A stretch of DNA of 45,975 nt from Chloroflexota bacterium (GTDB taxonomy: Bacteria > Chloroflexota > Dehalococcoidia > Lucifugimonadales > Lucifugimonadaceae), in assembly GCA_013204555.1 (NCBI GenBank), contig JABMNO010000073.1, positions 1-45,975 of the forward strand, read 5' to 3'. How positions within the stretch are numbered: position 1 is the stretch's first letter; every line of letters begins with the position of its first letter. The notes under the pieces are model-generated. The model made no database searches. It was not told the DNA's origin and saw only the letters and a program-made list of their open reading frames with translations. The position numbers and the translations under genes are program-made. Of this stretch, positions 26,468 through 36,228 are shown piece after piece.

Positions 26468-26541
26468 GCCAGCGAATGAATATTGGCCCGCGTGGTCACC
26501 TGTCCGCCGCACCCCACGAATCAAGTCGGCGAGCTCTATAC

Positions 26542-29295
26542 CTATCCCGTGTTCTTCAGCCCTGCTGCGATACCGTTGATGCTCAGAAGTAGTGCCCGCG
26601 TTAGTGAGTGATCTGGCGTTTCTTCAGAACGATGCCTGGCCAGTAGCGCTATCTGGAGATAGCTGAGCGGGTCAATGTACGGCTCGCGAACCTTGAGCGT
26701 TCGCTGCAAGACCGGCTGGGTTTGCAGTAACTCCTGCTGCCCGGTGACGCGCAGCACTTCCGCCAGCGTTAGCTCGTGTTCTGCACATATATCTTCAAAG
26801 ATGGGGTGGAGCGATGGGTCGACCAGTTCATCGACGTACCGTCGTGCGATTCCCATGTCTGTTTTTGCCAGCGGCATCTCAACATTGCCTATGAAGGTCT
26901 GGAAGAAACTCCAGTTGGAGTACATCTCGTGCGTTTCCGACTCAAGACCGGCGGCCCTCAAACTCGCGAGTGCCGTGCCAACTCCGTACCAACCCGGCAC
27001 GATCTGGCGTGACTGAGTCCAGCCGAATACCCATGGGATTGCTCGAAGGTTATCTATGCCGGTAATCGCTCCGCCGCGCCGCGCCGGACGCGATCCAATG
27101 TTCATCCGCGCCAATTCCTCGACAGGAGTTGCAGTGAGGAAGTAGTCAACGATTCCGTCGCGCTCTACAAGTGAGCGGTACTTCTGGAACGCTGCGGCCG
27201 ACATCTGGTCCATTACAGACGACCATCGCTCCACGGTTTCCTGTGAGTGCCATGGCTCACTGTGGAGCAATGACGCCTCGATCACGGCCGAAATGAGAAG
27301 CTCAAGATGCGACTTCGCCATCCGACTGCTGGGATAGTGGTCTGAGATCACCTCACCCTGTTCCGTGATCTTGATTCGACCGTCCACTGTCGCCGAAGGC
27401 TGGGCGATAATCGCGTCTCTTGTCGGGCCGCCACCGCGCCCCACTGATCCGCCGCGGCCGTGGAACAGTTGCAGAGCGATCTTATTTCGTTGACTGCACG
27501 TTCTGAGCGCTCGCTGTGCTCGGTACAATTCCCACTGCGAGGTGGTGATTCCGCCATCCTTGTTGGAGTCGGAGTATCCAACCATCACCTCCGCCACATC
27601 GCCTCGTAGCTCAACAAGGCGACGAACCTCGGGGACTGACCAGTACTGCTCCATCACGTCGGAAGCTACCCGGAGGTCATCTATCGTCTCGAAAAGCGGG
27701 ACCACGCTCAGGCGAGATACGTCGGTTCCGGCATTGATAAGTCCAACTTCTTTGGCAAGAACCAGAATGGCGAGTAGATCAGCCGGATTTCGCGTCATAG
27801 AGACAATCCAGGTGTTGACCGACTCTTCACCCAGCCGATCTTGTGCCTCGCGGACTAACCGCAGCGTTGCCAGTACCTCCTCCGTCTCAGGAGACGGCGT
27901 CAAGGATGGCGAGCCCAGCGTTCTGCGTTCGCTAAGTTCTAACGCTAGACGCTCAATGCGTTCGTCGAGGGGCCGGTCAACGAATGGAATTGACGATGAA
28001 TCCACCGCATCAATCAACTCACCAACTGCCGCCATCGTCACGCCTGAGTCCTGCCTGATATCCATCTCAGCCAGCGTCAATCCGAAAGTTCGGACGGTTG
28101 AAATCAGTCGTTGAAGCCGACCGTGCGCGGCGTTTTTGCCGCTATTGTCCATGAGCGATCTCTGCATAATGGACAGGTCGTCGATGAGGTCCCGGCCTGA
28201 TCCGTAGGCTGGCTTGCCGGTGCGCTCCCAGTCCCGCGCGACCCGCAATCCATTGATGATTCGTTCATAGATGAAGGCGCACATGAGGCGGTACGGCTCT
28301 TCCGCGTTCAGGCGTGAGAATTCGCCGTGAACCGATGGCTGGAGTTCTCTCTCACGTTCAAGTGCCGCCGTCAGTTCGTCAGATATATCTGTGATTTGGA
28401 TCGATTGGCTCAGTTCCCGGGCAACCGTTGCTACCTCATCCCGGTAGATCCGCAGTGCCCGTTCATTCTGGAATCCCAGAATTTCGCGTGTCAGGTCGCT
28501 GGTGACGTTTGGGTTACCGTCGCGGTCACCGCCAACCCATGTGCCAAATCGAAGCGGGGCGATATCAGCGGCTGATTCGATTCCCACTTCATCCAACGCC
28601 TCGAATATCTCATGGGAAACACCGACCGCCACCCCCCGAGCAAGACGCTCCAGGTAGTACACGATGTTCCGAGCTTCATCGGTAGGAAGGGGGCGTTCCT
28701 GGTGCAACTCGTCAGTTTGAACGATCGCCTCAATCATCTCCGCCATACGGACTCTGGTTCGCCGTCGATCGCGATCAGAAGCGTCAGGACGTGAGTAGGC
28801 GTCGAGCTCTCGGTCAATCGACTGCACTTTATCGAGGATCGACCTTCGAGCCGCCTCGGTAGGGTGGGCGGTGAACACAGGCCGGATGGCCAATCTCTTA
28901 ACAAAGTCACTCAACTCTTCGCCGGTGAGGCCGGAAGCGAGCGCCCTCCCGAAAACCGACGCCAATTCGTGCTCTCCACCAGGGTCTGGGACCCCAACGC
29001 GATGGTGCTGCTCCGCTGTGTTCGCGATGTGAAAATAGATCGTGAACGACCGCACTAGCCTGATCGCATCACCCAGGGAAGTGGCCTGTAGTCGCTCATA
29101 GAGCACCCGCGGCTGATCAGCGTCTGGAGCCTGCCGTAGCGATCGCGTCGATTGGCGAACCTCCTCCTCCAGACGGAAGAACTCCTCGCCAAACTGCTCG
29201 CGAATCGTCTCCCCAAGAATCTCTCCAAGGAGCCGTATGTCTGCTCGGAGAGCCTGATCGCCACCATCAGCTAAAGCATCGGTTCGAGTTGTCAT
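26542..29295 (-). CDS. ppc: phosphoenolpyruvate carboxylase
   Basis: The 917-residue protein is a full-length bacterial PEP carboxylase, which fixes bicarbonate onto PEP to give oxaloacetate. Visible are the catalytic H144 (FTAHPTEAARRS), GGDRDGNPNVT (255-265), GYSDSNKDGG (573-582) and the glycine-rich FHGRGGSVGRGGGPT (611-625). It ends with the typical NTG C-terminus. It would refill the citrate and methylcitrate cycles with oxaloacetate. It follows the fifth enolase gene on the same strand after 42 bases, so the two may be co-transcribed. Confidence 0.95.
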   Translation of the reverse strand: MTTRTDALADGGDQALRADIRLLGEILGETIREQFGEEFFRLEEEVRQSTRSLRQAPDADQPRVLYERLQATSLGDAIRLVRSFTIYFHIANTAEQHHRVGVPDPGGEHELASVFGRALASGLTGEELSDFVKRLAIRPVFTAHPTEAARRSILDKVQSIDRELDAYSRPDASDRDRRRTRVRMAEMIEAIVQTDELHQERPLPTDEARNIVYYLERLARGVAVGVSHEIFEALDEVGIESAADIAPLRFGTWVGGDRDGNPNVTSDLTREILGFQNERALRIYRDEVATVARELSQSIQITDISDELTAALERERELQPSVHGEFSRLNAEEPYRLMCAFIYERIINGLRVARDWERTGKPAYGSGRDLIDDLSIMQRSLMDNSGKNAAHGRLQRLISTVRTFGLTLAEMDIRQDSGVTMAAVGELIDAVDSSSIPFVDRPLDERIERLALELSERRTLGSPSLTPSPETEEVLATLRLVREAQDRLGEESVNTWIVSMTRNPADLLAILVLAKEVGLINAGTDVSRLSVVPLFETIDDLRVASDVMEQYWSVPEVRRLVELRGDVAEVMVGYSDSNKDGGITTSQWELYRAQRALRTCSQRNKIALQLFHGRGGSVGRGGGPTRDAIIAQPSATVDGRIKITEQGEVISDHYPSSRMAKSHLELLISAVIEASLLHSEPWHSQETVERWSSVMDQMSAAAFQKYRSLVERDGIVDYFLTATPVEELARMNIGSRPARRGGAITGIDNLRAIPWVFGWTQSRQIVPGWYGVGTALASLRAAGLESETHEMYSNWSFFQTFIGNVEMPLAKTDMGIARRYVDELVDPSLHPIFEDICAEHELTLAEVLRVTGQQELLQTQPVLQRTLKVREPYIDPLSYLQIALLARHRSEETPDHSLTRALLLSINGIAAGLKNTG

Positions 29296-29337
29296 GCCTC
29301 GATGATAAACCGCCGGAGGGTGTCAGAGGGCTGGGCC

Positions 29338-30558
29338 TCAGGCGCGATCCGGCGCATCCGACCAGACATTGTCGATCGTTTGACCGGGGTCGATGAAGCC
29401 CGGCCAGTTGAACTCGTAGGCCTCATCGCTGGTCTGTACTCGGACATCTGACCGGTCGAAGACTTCGGCCTTGAGACGTGTTCCAAGGCCGGGGCCTTCT
29501 GGTGGCATGAGGTAGCCATCTCGGACGACGATATTTGGCTCAATGAACTTGTCGTACCAGCCTTTGTAGTACGCCCTGTTTGTCTCCTGCATCAGCAAGT
29601 TCGGGACTGAAGTTGAGATGTGGGCACAGGCGAATACGTTTACCGGCCCGGTCCAGTCATGCGGCGTTATCGGCGTCTGATAAGTCTCGGCCAGGGTGGC
29701 GATCTTCTTCGTTTCGGTGATCCCGCCAGTCCAGATCAGATCTGGCATCACGATTTCGGCAGCGCCCTTCTCAATGAACTCCCGAAACTGGTATTTGCTG
29801 AACAGTCGTTCAGCAGCAGTGATTGGCGTCTTTGTGGCCTCTTTGAGCCGAAGGTGGGCATCGACATTTACCGGCCGGATCATCTCCTCCTGCCAGAAAA
29901 TGTCGTACTCCTCCATGGCCTGGCAGATACGTATGGCAGCCGGTAGCGACCATTGCCCGCCGCCATCATGCGCGATTTCAATCTGATCTCCCACAGCGTT
30001 CCGAACCTTCTCCAGCGGCTCTAACGCCTTCCGGATATCCCTTGCCGCCACAAAGTTGCCCTGATCATCACGCGGAATCGCCATGGAGTAGTACGACTTG
30101 AACATCGTGATGCCCTCGTCGATATAGCTCTGTGCAAGGCCAACCGGATCTTTCAATTCCCACTCGTTGTCTTGATACTCGCCATAGCTGCCAATGGTGT
30201 TGTAGATCCGAATCTTGTCCCGAGTCATTCCCCCAAGAAGGTTGTATATCGGCTCGCCCATCGACTGCCCGGCGATATCCCACAACGCAATGTCTATGGC
30301 CGAAAGCGCCCGAAACTCAGCTCCGGCATAGCCGAAACCCTCTGCGATGCCGAACATCTTGGCCCACAGACGCTCCCGGTCGAGCGGATTCTGGCCAACC
30401 AGGTGTGGTGAGTAAACATCGTGAATGACAGCTTCAACGGCTCTCGGGATGTACCAGGTCTCGCCAAGGCCTATGTGGCCTGCATCCGTATGAATCCTTA
30501 CCCAGCAGAGGTGGAAGAACTCTCCCACGCGTATCGTTTCAATCTTCGTAATCTTCAT
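29338..30558 (-). CDS. enolase-superfamily enzyme, paralogue 5
   Basis: ATG at 30558 (MKITKIETIRVGEF) gives 406 residues. Barrel residues are K154-S-Y156 at the second strand, D198 (AHDGGG), E224 (QEEM in place of the usual EEP), E250 (AAER) and H300-D301 (TPHDW). The metal site is complete. One lysine and one histidine remain as possible general bases. An acid-sugar dehydratase role is likely, but the QEEM and SYY changes set it apart from the other five paralogues. A longer frame reaches 30648 but lacks the family pattern. PEP carboxylase follows on the same strand. Confidence 0.85.
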   Translation of the reverse strand: MKITKIETIRVGEFFHLCWVRIHTDAGHIGLGETWYIPRAVEAVIHDVYSPHLVGQNPLDRERLWAKMFGIAEGFGYAGAEFRALSAIDIALWDIAGQSMGEPIYNLLGGMTRDKIRIYNTIGSYGEYQDNEWELKDPVGLAQSYIDEGITMFKSYYSMAIPRDDQGNFVAARDIRKALEPLEKVRNAVGDQIEIAHDGGGQWSLPAAIRICQAMEEYDIFWQEEMIRPVNVDAHLRLKEATKTPITAAERLFSKYQFREFIEKGAAEIVMPDLIWTGGITETKKIATLAETYQTPITPHDWTGPVNVFACAHISTSVPNLLMQETNRAYYKGWYDKFIEPNIVVRDGYLMPPEGPGLGTRLKAEVFDRSDVRVQTSDEAYEFNWPGFIDPGQTIDNVWSDAPDRA

Positions 30559-30716
30559 TATTGGCTCACAATTTTGGCGACGCTGATATTGGGCTGTCTC
30601 ATTTCGTGGTGAAGTGTAATCCAGACCTGAGGGAGAAGTTCCCTCCAAGGGCCACTACGACGGGGATTGCCACTCAATTTGTTCTCATAGGTGACTGGTG
30701 CGTCGCACATGCCATG

Positions 30717-30767
30717 TGTCATCCCGGACGCGGAGACGATAGTCGGAGCGATCCGGGATCTCATCAG
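30717..30767. repeat. third copy of the TGTCATCCCGGACG..GATCCGGGATCTCA element
   Basis: TGTCATCCCGGACGCGGAGAC, then GAGCGATCCGGGATCTCATCAG, matches the arms at 18667-18704 and 18791-18838. A more diverged inverted piece follows (ATATCCCGCATCGCCTGCCGGCGTCC at about 30827-30853). The 480-base gap 30559-31038 contains no gene that I can support. Confidence 0.65.
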
Positions 30768-31038
30768 TAATGGTCCTGTACCGGGTGACCAACCGACTCG
30801 ATCGAAATCCGACGCTCAATGCGTGACTGATATCCCGCATCGCCTGCCGGCGTCCAGGAGAACAGTGAGTAAATGGCTGGAATTATTGATCTGGATGCCT
30901 GCGACTCGCCGCTGCATCGTCACAACCCATTCCGGTTTCCCATTAAAAGCAGGGTGAGGATGTATCGCACATCTGAATTCGCGAAAACGCGGCTGTACAC
31001 TGCCGCCATAATCGGCATCGGCGAGCTTGGAGGCAATT

Positions 31039-31929
31039 GTGGGCGCAAAAGAATCGACAACCCCAAAGGTCACGATCATCGGGTGTGGCACACCTACGCC
31101 TACGCCGGACAGCTTTGGATCGGCGTATGTTGTCGACATTGGTGGGGAAAAACTGTTGTTCGACTGCGGTCCTGCGACCACCTGGAAACTGGTTCGCAAT
31201 GGCATTCAACCGACAGAGATCGATACCGTGGTGTTCACCCACCACCACTTCGATCACGACGCCGATTTCCCAACATTCATTCTGACGCGCTGGGATCGTA
31301 GCGTGCCAAAAGCGAAACCGTTATTCACATACGGCCCCACGCTAACCGAGAAGTTCACCAACGGAATTCTGGACGAAGACATCGGACTGTTTGCGCACGA
31401 TTGGAAAGCGCGCGTGAACCATCCATCAAGCCAGACGCTATTTGCCAAACGTGGAGGACAACTCCCTCGGGTGAAGCCGGAAGTGGTCGCAAAAGACGTC
31501 GGCCCGGGAGTAGTTACGGAAACAGATCGCTACCGCATCACAGCGGCTCCGGCGGAGCATGTCGAGCCGTGGTTGGACTCGCTCGCTTATCGAATCGATA
31601 CGGACGACGGGAGTTTAGTGATCACAGGAGACACCCGTGCGTGCGACTCGGTTGCCGATCTCGCGAGGGGAGCCGACGTGATGATGGTGATGTGCTGGGA
31701 GTCTCACGATGTGATGAGCCAGGATGACCTGCGTACCGCCTGCAGTATTCAGACCGCTTCCGAGATGGCGGCGGAAACTGGTGTGAAACAGCTGACGCTT
31801 GTCCACATAGGTCCTCGCATTATCGAGCCAGAGCACGTCGACGCAAGTAATGAAGAGGCCCGAAAGTCATATGGCGGTGAGCTGGTTTGGGGGCGCGAGG
31901 GCATGATCATGCCGTGGCCGGGCGGTTAG
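31039..31929 (+). CDS. RNase Z-like metallo-beta-lactamase-fold hydrolase
   Basis: The 296-residue protein has IIGCGTPTPTPDSFGSAYVV (about 13-32) and the zinc motif H68-H-H70-F-D72-H73 (VVFTHHHFDHDAD), plus later ligands H174 (PAEH), D198 (ITGDT) and H257 (LVHI). This is the order of the ribonuclease Z/arylsulfatase-like branch. It could process tRNA 3' ends or hydrolyse a small ester or sulfate. The GTP.P..S start favours this branch, but not tRNase Z in particular. GTG at 31039 is chosen because GGAGG (31029-31033) precedes it by five bases. Confidence 0.8.
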   Translation: MGAKESTTPKVTIIGCGTPTPTPDSFGSAYVVDIGGEKLLFDCGPATTWKLVRNGIQPTEIDTVVFTHHHFDHDADFPTFILTRWDRSVPKAKPLFTYGPTLTEKFTNGILDEDIGLFAHDWKARVNHPSSQTLFAKRGGQLPRVKPEVVAKDVGPGVVTETDRYRITAAPAEHVEPWLDSLAYRIDTDDGSLVITGDTRACDSVADLARGADVMMVMCWESHDVMSQDDLRTACSIQTASEMAAETGVKQLTLVHIGPRIIEPEHVDASNEEARKSYGGELVWGREGMIMPWPGG

Positions 31930-32105
31930 CTACCCGTCGGAGTGAAATTGTATTGATCGCCATGGGTCCGTCCAACACTTGACCTTGATCAATTGTCCCT
32001 GTTGGCGCTGCTGTGCATCGAAATAACACGAGAATGCTGCCAGGTACATCTGGATTTTTGTGAATAAGTTCGGTTATTATTCTGGTGGAAACCCGGGGGA
32101 GACGT

Positions 32106-32885
32106 ATGCGCCAGTTGACTACGAGGGTTTTGACCTTCGTCAAACCAGCAGTTCCACACACCAGAGAATTTGCCATTATTGGTGCGGCGTACGCCGTCTA
32201 TATGCTCATCCGAGCGCTGTTGATCATAGACGCCCCAATCGTCCCGTTTGAGAACGCTAAAACTGTAGTCGCATTAGAGCAATCTCTAGGCGTGTTCTGG
32301 GAACCGGCGGCCCAGGCTTGGGCACTGGACAATCTCCACTCGGCCGTCGTCATCGCGAACTGGGTGTACATATTCGCGTTCTACCCAATCATCATTACGA
32401 GTTCGGTATTCCTATATGTTCGATACCGGTCGCAGTACGACTATTACCGCCCTGTCGTGTTGATCTCGTTCGCGATCGCACTCATCTCATTCTCAATATT
32501 CCCTCTGGCTCCACCCCGAATGCTGACGGGACAATTCATTGATACGATCAGCGAATTCGGTCCGGCGTTTTACTCCAGCACACAAGTTGGGGCGGCGTAC
32601 AACGCTTTTGCAGCCATGCCCAGCTTGCACTTCGGCTGGAGTATCGCGTTCGGAGTAATTTTCTACCGATCGGGAAACAAGACGCTGCGCATCTTGGGTG
32701 TTGCCTATCCAATCATCATGCTGTTCGCCATTGTCATAACCGGCGCTCATTTCATGCTTGATGCAGTTGGCGGCGCGCTGGTGATGGTTGCGGCCTTTGT
32801 GCTTGTGTCCATGTGGCGGCGGTTTCGGGTGGCTCACGGATCCACTCCCCTTCGGGATTTTTTGAGACTACCGTCAGTCAGGTAG
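32106..32885 (+). CDS. PAP2-superfamily integral membrane protein (inositolphosphotransferase-like)
   Basis: The 259-residue protein has about six hydrophobic helices. The PAP2-type active-site motifs are MPSLHFGW (just past the middle) and TGAHFMLDAVGG (near the end), where the two histidines and the aspartate fit phosphatase motifs C2 and C3. The AAMPSLHFGWS form is typical of the PAP2_3 group, which transfers lipid head groups such as inositol phosphate or dephosphorylates lipids. It sits in the cytoplasmic membrane. The ATG at 32106 follows GGGGGAG; a GTG seven codons earlier is less well placed. Bases 31930-32105 hold nothing else recognisable. Confidence 0.75.
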   Translation: MRQLTTRVLTFVKPAVPHTREFAIIGAAYAVYMLIRALLIIDAPIVPFENAKTVVALEQSLGVFWEPAAQAWALDNLHSAVVIANWVYIFAFYPIIITSSVFLYVRYRSQYDYYRPVVLISFAIALISFSIFPLAPPRMLTGQFIDTISEFGPAFYSSTQVGAAYNAFAAMPSLHFGWSIAFGVIFYRSGNKTLRILGVAYPIIMLFAIVITGAHFMLDAVGGALVMVAAFVLVSMWRRFRVAHGSTPLRDFLRLPSVR

Positions 32886-32945
32886 CACTCCCCATTACGG
32901 CGAGTGATCGCCTGATCAGCTAGCGCGCCCCTGGTCCGCAATCTC

Positions 32946-33827
32946 TCAGATCAGCCCGGCGCGCTCCATCTTGGCCTTCAGATCAGCTATCTCAGCCTCA
33001 GAAAATGCCGTTGAGGGTCTGCGTGGCACTGACATCTCGTAACCCTGAAGGTTCAATGCCGCTTTGATACCGGCGGCCCCACGAGCAAGAATCGTGTAGT
33101 CCACGTCCACGAGTTCCCGGTGTACTGCTCTCGCGCCCGCTATGTCGGCGTTCATGCCCATCCTGACAATGTCGTGGCACTGGCTCGGTCCGATGTTGGC
33201 GAACATAAGGCATGCCCCATTCGCCTCCAACGCAGCGCCGGCAAGCAGCAAAACGCCATTGCCTATCCAGAATCGCGAGTCAGATGGCATGTAGTGGCGG
33301 ACCATCGTCTCGAAACGAATATTGCCGCTGGCCAGATATGCGAAGACGTTGGGTAGGCCGATTAATCCTGCGACTGATTCGGGCGTCCCAATGGTTTGAG
33401 TCTGAGCGAACATTCCCGGCGCCGGTTGATGAATTATCAGTACGGGGGCATCAACCCGAGGCAACACCTGCTCAAAGTAGCCCTCAAAATCGTCGGTCAA
33501 TCGTGGAATGCGTATCCGTACGAGATCCGCTCCTGCCGCCACAAGTTCATTGGCCTTGCGAATGGTATCGGTCACGGATGGTGAGTCCACACCGCCAACG
33601 ATCACCTTCTGGCCCGAAGCAACTGCGGACACGGTCTTCACGATCTGAATTCGTTCTGCCTCATCCAGGAACGACTCCTCACCATTCTCTGAGTTCAGAA
33701 CAAACCCGGACAGCGGCGTCTCAAGCCAGCGCTGGGTGTTCCGCTCAATTGCCGCGTAGTCGACCTGATCATCGGCATCAAAAGGCGTTGGCATTGGCGC
33801 AACAACAATGGGATCAGTGGGAATCAT
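32946..33827 (-). CDS. DapA/NAL-fold protein lacking the Schiff-base lysine
   Basis: The 293-residue TIM-barrel protein is clearly of the dihydrodipicolinate synthase/N-acetylneuraminate lyase family, with VLNSENGEESFLDEAER (about 43-59) matching the G-E...L..E-R motif, and FANIGP near 220. The lysine that forms the Schiff base in G-x-K-D-S is L165 here (FAYLASGN). The catalytic tyrosine position is H133 (IIHQPAP, in place of YN.P). It should not perform classical aldol chemistry through an imine. It lies 61 bases after the second amidohydrolase on the same strand and may act with it. Confidence 0.8.
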   Translation of the reverse strand: MIPTDPIVVAPMPTPFDADDQVDYAAIERNTQRWLETPLSGFVLNSENGEESFLDEAERIQIVKTVSAVASGQKVIVGGVDSPSVTDTIRKANELVAAGADLVRIRIPRLTDDFEGYFEQVLPRVDAPVLIIHQPAPGMFAQTQTIGTPESVAGLIGLPNVFAYLASGNIRFETMVRHYMPSDSRFWIGNGVLLLAGAALEANGACLMFANIGPSQCHDIVRMGMNADIAGARAVHRELVDVDYTILARGAAGIKAALNLQGYEMSVPRRPSTAFSEAEIADLKAKMERAGLI

Positions 33828-33888
33828 GCGGTGACTTTCTGGTATTTAGATGAGTTCGTTCTGGAAATGGTATTTGAACCACGTGACC

Positions 33889-34749
33889 TCAGGAAAACCA
33901 CAGCCTCATCGCTGTGCCGCCGAGGATGGCTTCCTGGTCGGACGTTGAGAGGCCAAGTTCTTCCGTGAACAGCGTGAGATTCTGATCGTATGAGGTGCCT
34001 TTGGACCACAGGGCGTTGGGGAAGTTTGATCCCCAGACGCAGCGGTTCGGCCCAAAAGCGTCAATTACACGCTTGAGTGGATCGTGCATATCTTCGTGCG
34101 GATAGACACGCTGCGAGCCGTGGGCGCCCGGCGTGACCTTCGCATGGATGTTTGGGAGCGCGCTCAAACGTTCGAGGGCGGCGATCTTGGCATCTAGCGT
34201 ATGCGTCTGCGTCATGTTCGACGCGCTGAGCATAAAGCAATGGTCGATCACGATCTGGAGATCGTCGAGATCAGTCGCTATCTTCTCGATTGCGGGAACC
34301 GCGTCGAGATCATCCAGGACCATGCAGTTCACGACTACGCCAAGGTCCCTCGCACGGGTCCAAAGGCGGTAGGCACCTTCGCTGCCAGGCCCAGCCCCTC
34401 GGAGTCCGCGTACGTTGTAGTTCTCAGCTGCATCGGTGAGCACATCCAGGTGCGCCGGGTCTTCCGGGTTCAATGTCACGACGCCGGTGGCCCAGTCCGA
34501 GTTGGCCCGCGTACTTGTCATTACGTACCGGTTATCCCAGCCGTAGTAGGTACCTGTCTGAATGAATACGGCACGCGACACTCCGCTATCGTCCATTCGT
34601 GCCTTCAGGTCGGCTACTTCAGCTGGTTCACCGGGCTCCCACGGATCATCGATGGTGGGATAGCGAGACTTATCGCTCGAGTAGATATGAGGATGTGCAT
34701 CGACTATGTTCACGGATTGGTCCACCGCCCCCTGCACCATTACGTGCAT
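33889..34749 (-). CDS. amidohydrolase 2 family protein, copy 2, with D-to-N change
   Basis: This 286-residue paralogue of the protein at 9487 shares TYYGWDN, GP.RCVWGS and LGLST..(Q/K)(E/D)AILGGTA. Metal ligands H19 and H21 (DAHPH) and H170 (IDHC) are present. The family aspartate that binds metal and activates water is N242 (WGSNFP). Activity is probably changed or lost. The start is uncertain: ATG at 34749 is used, but another ATG at 34740 and a GTG at 34710 also fit. The putative partner 33827-32946 (DapA fold) also lacks its key catalytic residue. Confidence 0.75.
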   Translation of the reverse strand: MHVMVQGAVDQSVNIVDAHPHIYSSDKSRYPTIDDPWEPGEPAEVADLKARMDDSGVSRAVFIQTGTYYGWDNRYVMTSTRANSDWATGVVTLNPEDPAHLDVLTDAAENYNVRGLRGAGPGSEGAYRLWTRARDLGVVVNCMVLDDLDAVPAIEKIATDLDDLQIVIDHCFMLSASNMTQTHTLDAKIAALERLSALPNIHAKVTPGAHGSQRVYPHEDMHDPLKRVIDAFGPNRCVWGSNFPNALWSKGTSYDQNLTLFTEELGLSTSDQEAILGGTAMRLWFS

Positions 34750-34813
34750 CTAACTGTCAGGCTATCCCGGCACAATACCTGATTTGTTCAAACCGTATTA
34801 TCGTGGGACGTCA

Positions 34814-36145
34814 ATGAATCTTCCGCTCGCTCCATCAATCGCATCCATATTCGTCTTGATCCTGATCGCATGCGGTGAGACGGCAGCATCCCCAACTGAG
34901 ACAGTCGTGCCTGCAACTTCCATACCGCCCACCCAGATCATTACGCAGAGCGAACCAGTCGATGCAACCGTCGCTGGATTTACTCATGTCAGAACTGACG
35001 GCAACAGGTATGCAACCGGACAGGCTGATCTGCCCAACACAACACCAGACGTGATCCGAACAAGCGCGCCGCCTGTGTGGGTTGTCGGGGTCCCATATCA
35101 GGGAGGCGTGATCTGGGCCACAGTCCTCAGCGACGGATCCGTTGTTGGGCACGTTTCTCAGCCCGGACAAGCGCTTGAAACGAAGTCGATCTCACGTCAG
35201 GGTGATGGCGCGGGGCCACCGGTGCTGTACCTGCAAGATGACGAGCCGCTGCTGCTTCAATCCTCCGCAAGCTCATGGCAGCTATCTCCTCCAACCTATG
35301 TTGGGCAACCCGTTATCGAGGCGTCACTCCAAAACGGCAAATTGTTTCGTGGCGCGGACGACACCACCGGGGTCGATCTGGGCACGCCCGAGGACGCTCG
35401 GATTCTGACTGACGAAAATGGCAGAGTGCTGGTGCTGACCGGCGCGACCGAACGGTATCCCCACGGCGTAATTGGAGACAGCATCGAATCCTCCGGGTTC
35501 GCGTTGCTGGACTCCAGCCTGGATAGATCATCGATGATCACAGCCAGTGTCGAATCGGAGTCCGTCATAGAAGGCATATCCCCAATCTGGGCAGATGTTG
35601 ATGGGGACGATGGTCGGGAGATAATTGTGACCGTCAGCAATGATCAGGTTGGCGCTGGACTGGTCGTGTACAACGAACCTGGAGACGTCATAGCACGCGG
35701 ACCCGCCATCGGTCGTGGCGGACGGTGGCGGCATCAGATCGCGGTGGCACCATTCGGCCCTGATGGCGAAATCGAGATTGTGGACGTCCTGACACCACAC
35801 ATCGGCGGAATTGTTGAGTTCTTCCAGATTCAAGGCGATGAACTCGTTCAGACTGCATCGGTACGCGGCTACTCATCGCATCGGATTGGCTCGCGCAATC
35901 TCGATATGGCGGCAGCGGCAGATTTCGACGGCGATGGCAACGTAGAGCTTCTGGTCGCCGATCAGCACGGAACGCGACTGGCTGCAATCAGGCACACAGC
36001 CAATGGCGCTGAAGAGGTATGGTCGCTCAACCTATCAGCGCGACTTGCGACGAATCTGGGCGTGGTCACCACCGACGGCGGCGCGATCGAAGTCGCAGCC
36101 GGACTGGAAGACGGAACCGTCCTGATCTGGAGAGCCCCCCAGTAG
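34814..36145 (+). CDS. FG-GAP/VCBS-like beta-propeller lipoprotein
   Basis: The 443-residue protein has a signal with a lipobox (LILIA-C20), a threonine/proline-rich linker, and repeats of FG-GAP/VCBS type. The clearest are DVDGDDGREIIVTVS (about 256-270) and DFDGDGNVELLVAD (about 372-385), whose D-x-D-x-D-G loops bind Ca2+ in the family. It would be an extracellular, membrane-anchored propeller, perhaps for adhesion or ligand binding. The ATG at 34814 is chosen because it gives a normal signal peptide. It is divergent from the amidohydrolase. Confidence 0.75.
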   Translation: MNLPLAPSIASIFVLILIACGETAASPTETVVPATSIPPTQIITQSEPVDATVAGFTHVRTDGNRYATGQADLPNTTPDVIRTSAPPVWVVGVPYQGGVIWATVLSDGSVVGHVSQPGQALETKSISRQGDGAGPPVLYLQDDEPLLLQSSASSWQLSPPTYVGQPVIEASLQNGKLFRGADDTTGVDLGTPEDARILTDENGRVLVLTGATERYPHGVIGDSIESSGFALLDSSLDRSSMITASVESESVIEGISPIWADVDGDDGREIIVTVSNDQVGAGLVVYNEPGDVIARGPAIGRGGRWRHQIAVAPFGPDGEIEIVDVLTPHIGGIVEFFQIQGDELVQTASVRGYSSHRIGSRNLDMAAAADFDGDGNVELLVADQHGTRLAAIRHTANGAEEVWSLNLSARLATNLGVVTTDGGAIEVAAGLEDGTVLIWRAPQ

Positions 36146-36228
36146 TACGCCCATATAGCGAACCCCGTGACTGTCCGTGACCCCGGCTGCTAAAAGTGCC
36201 CGTCTGGCAGAGACCCGGCTGGCAGAGA

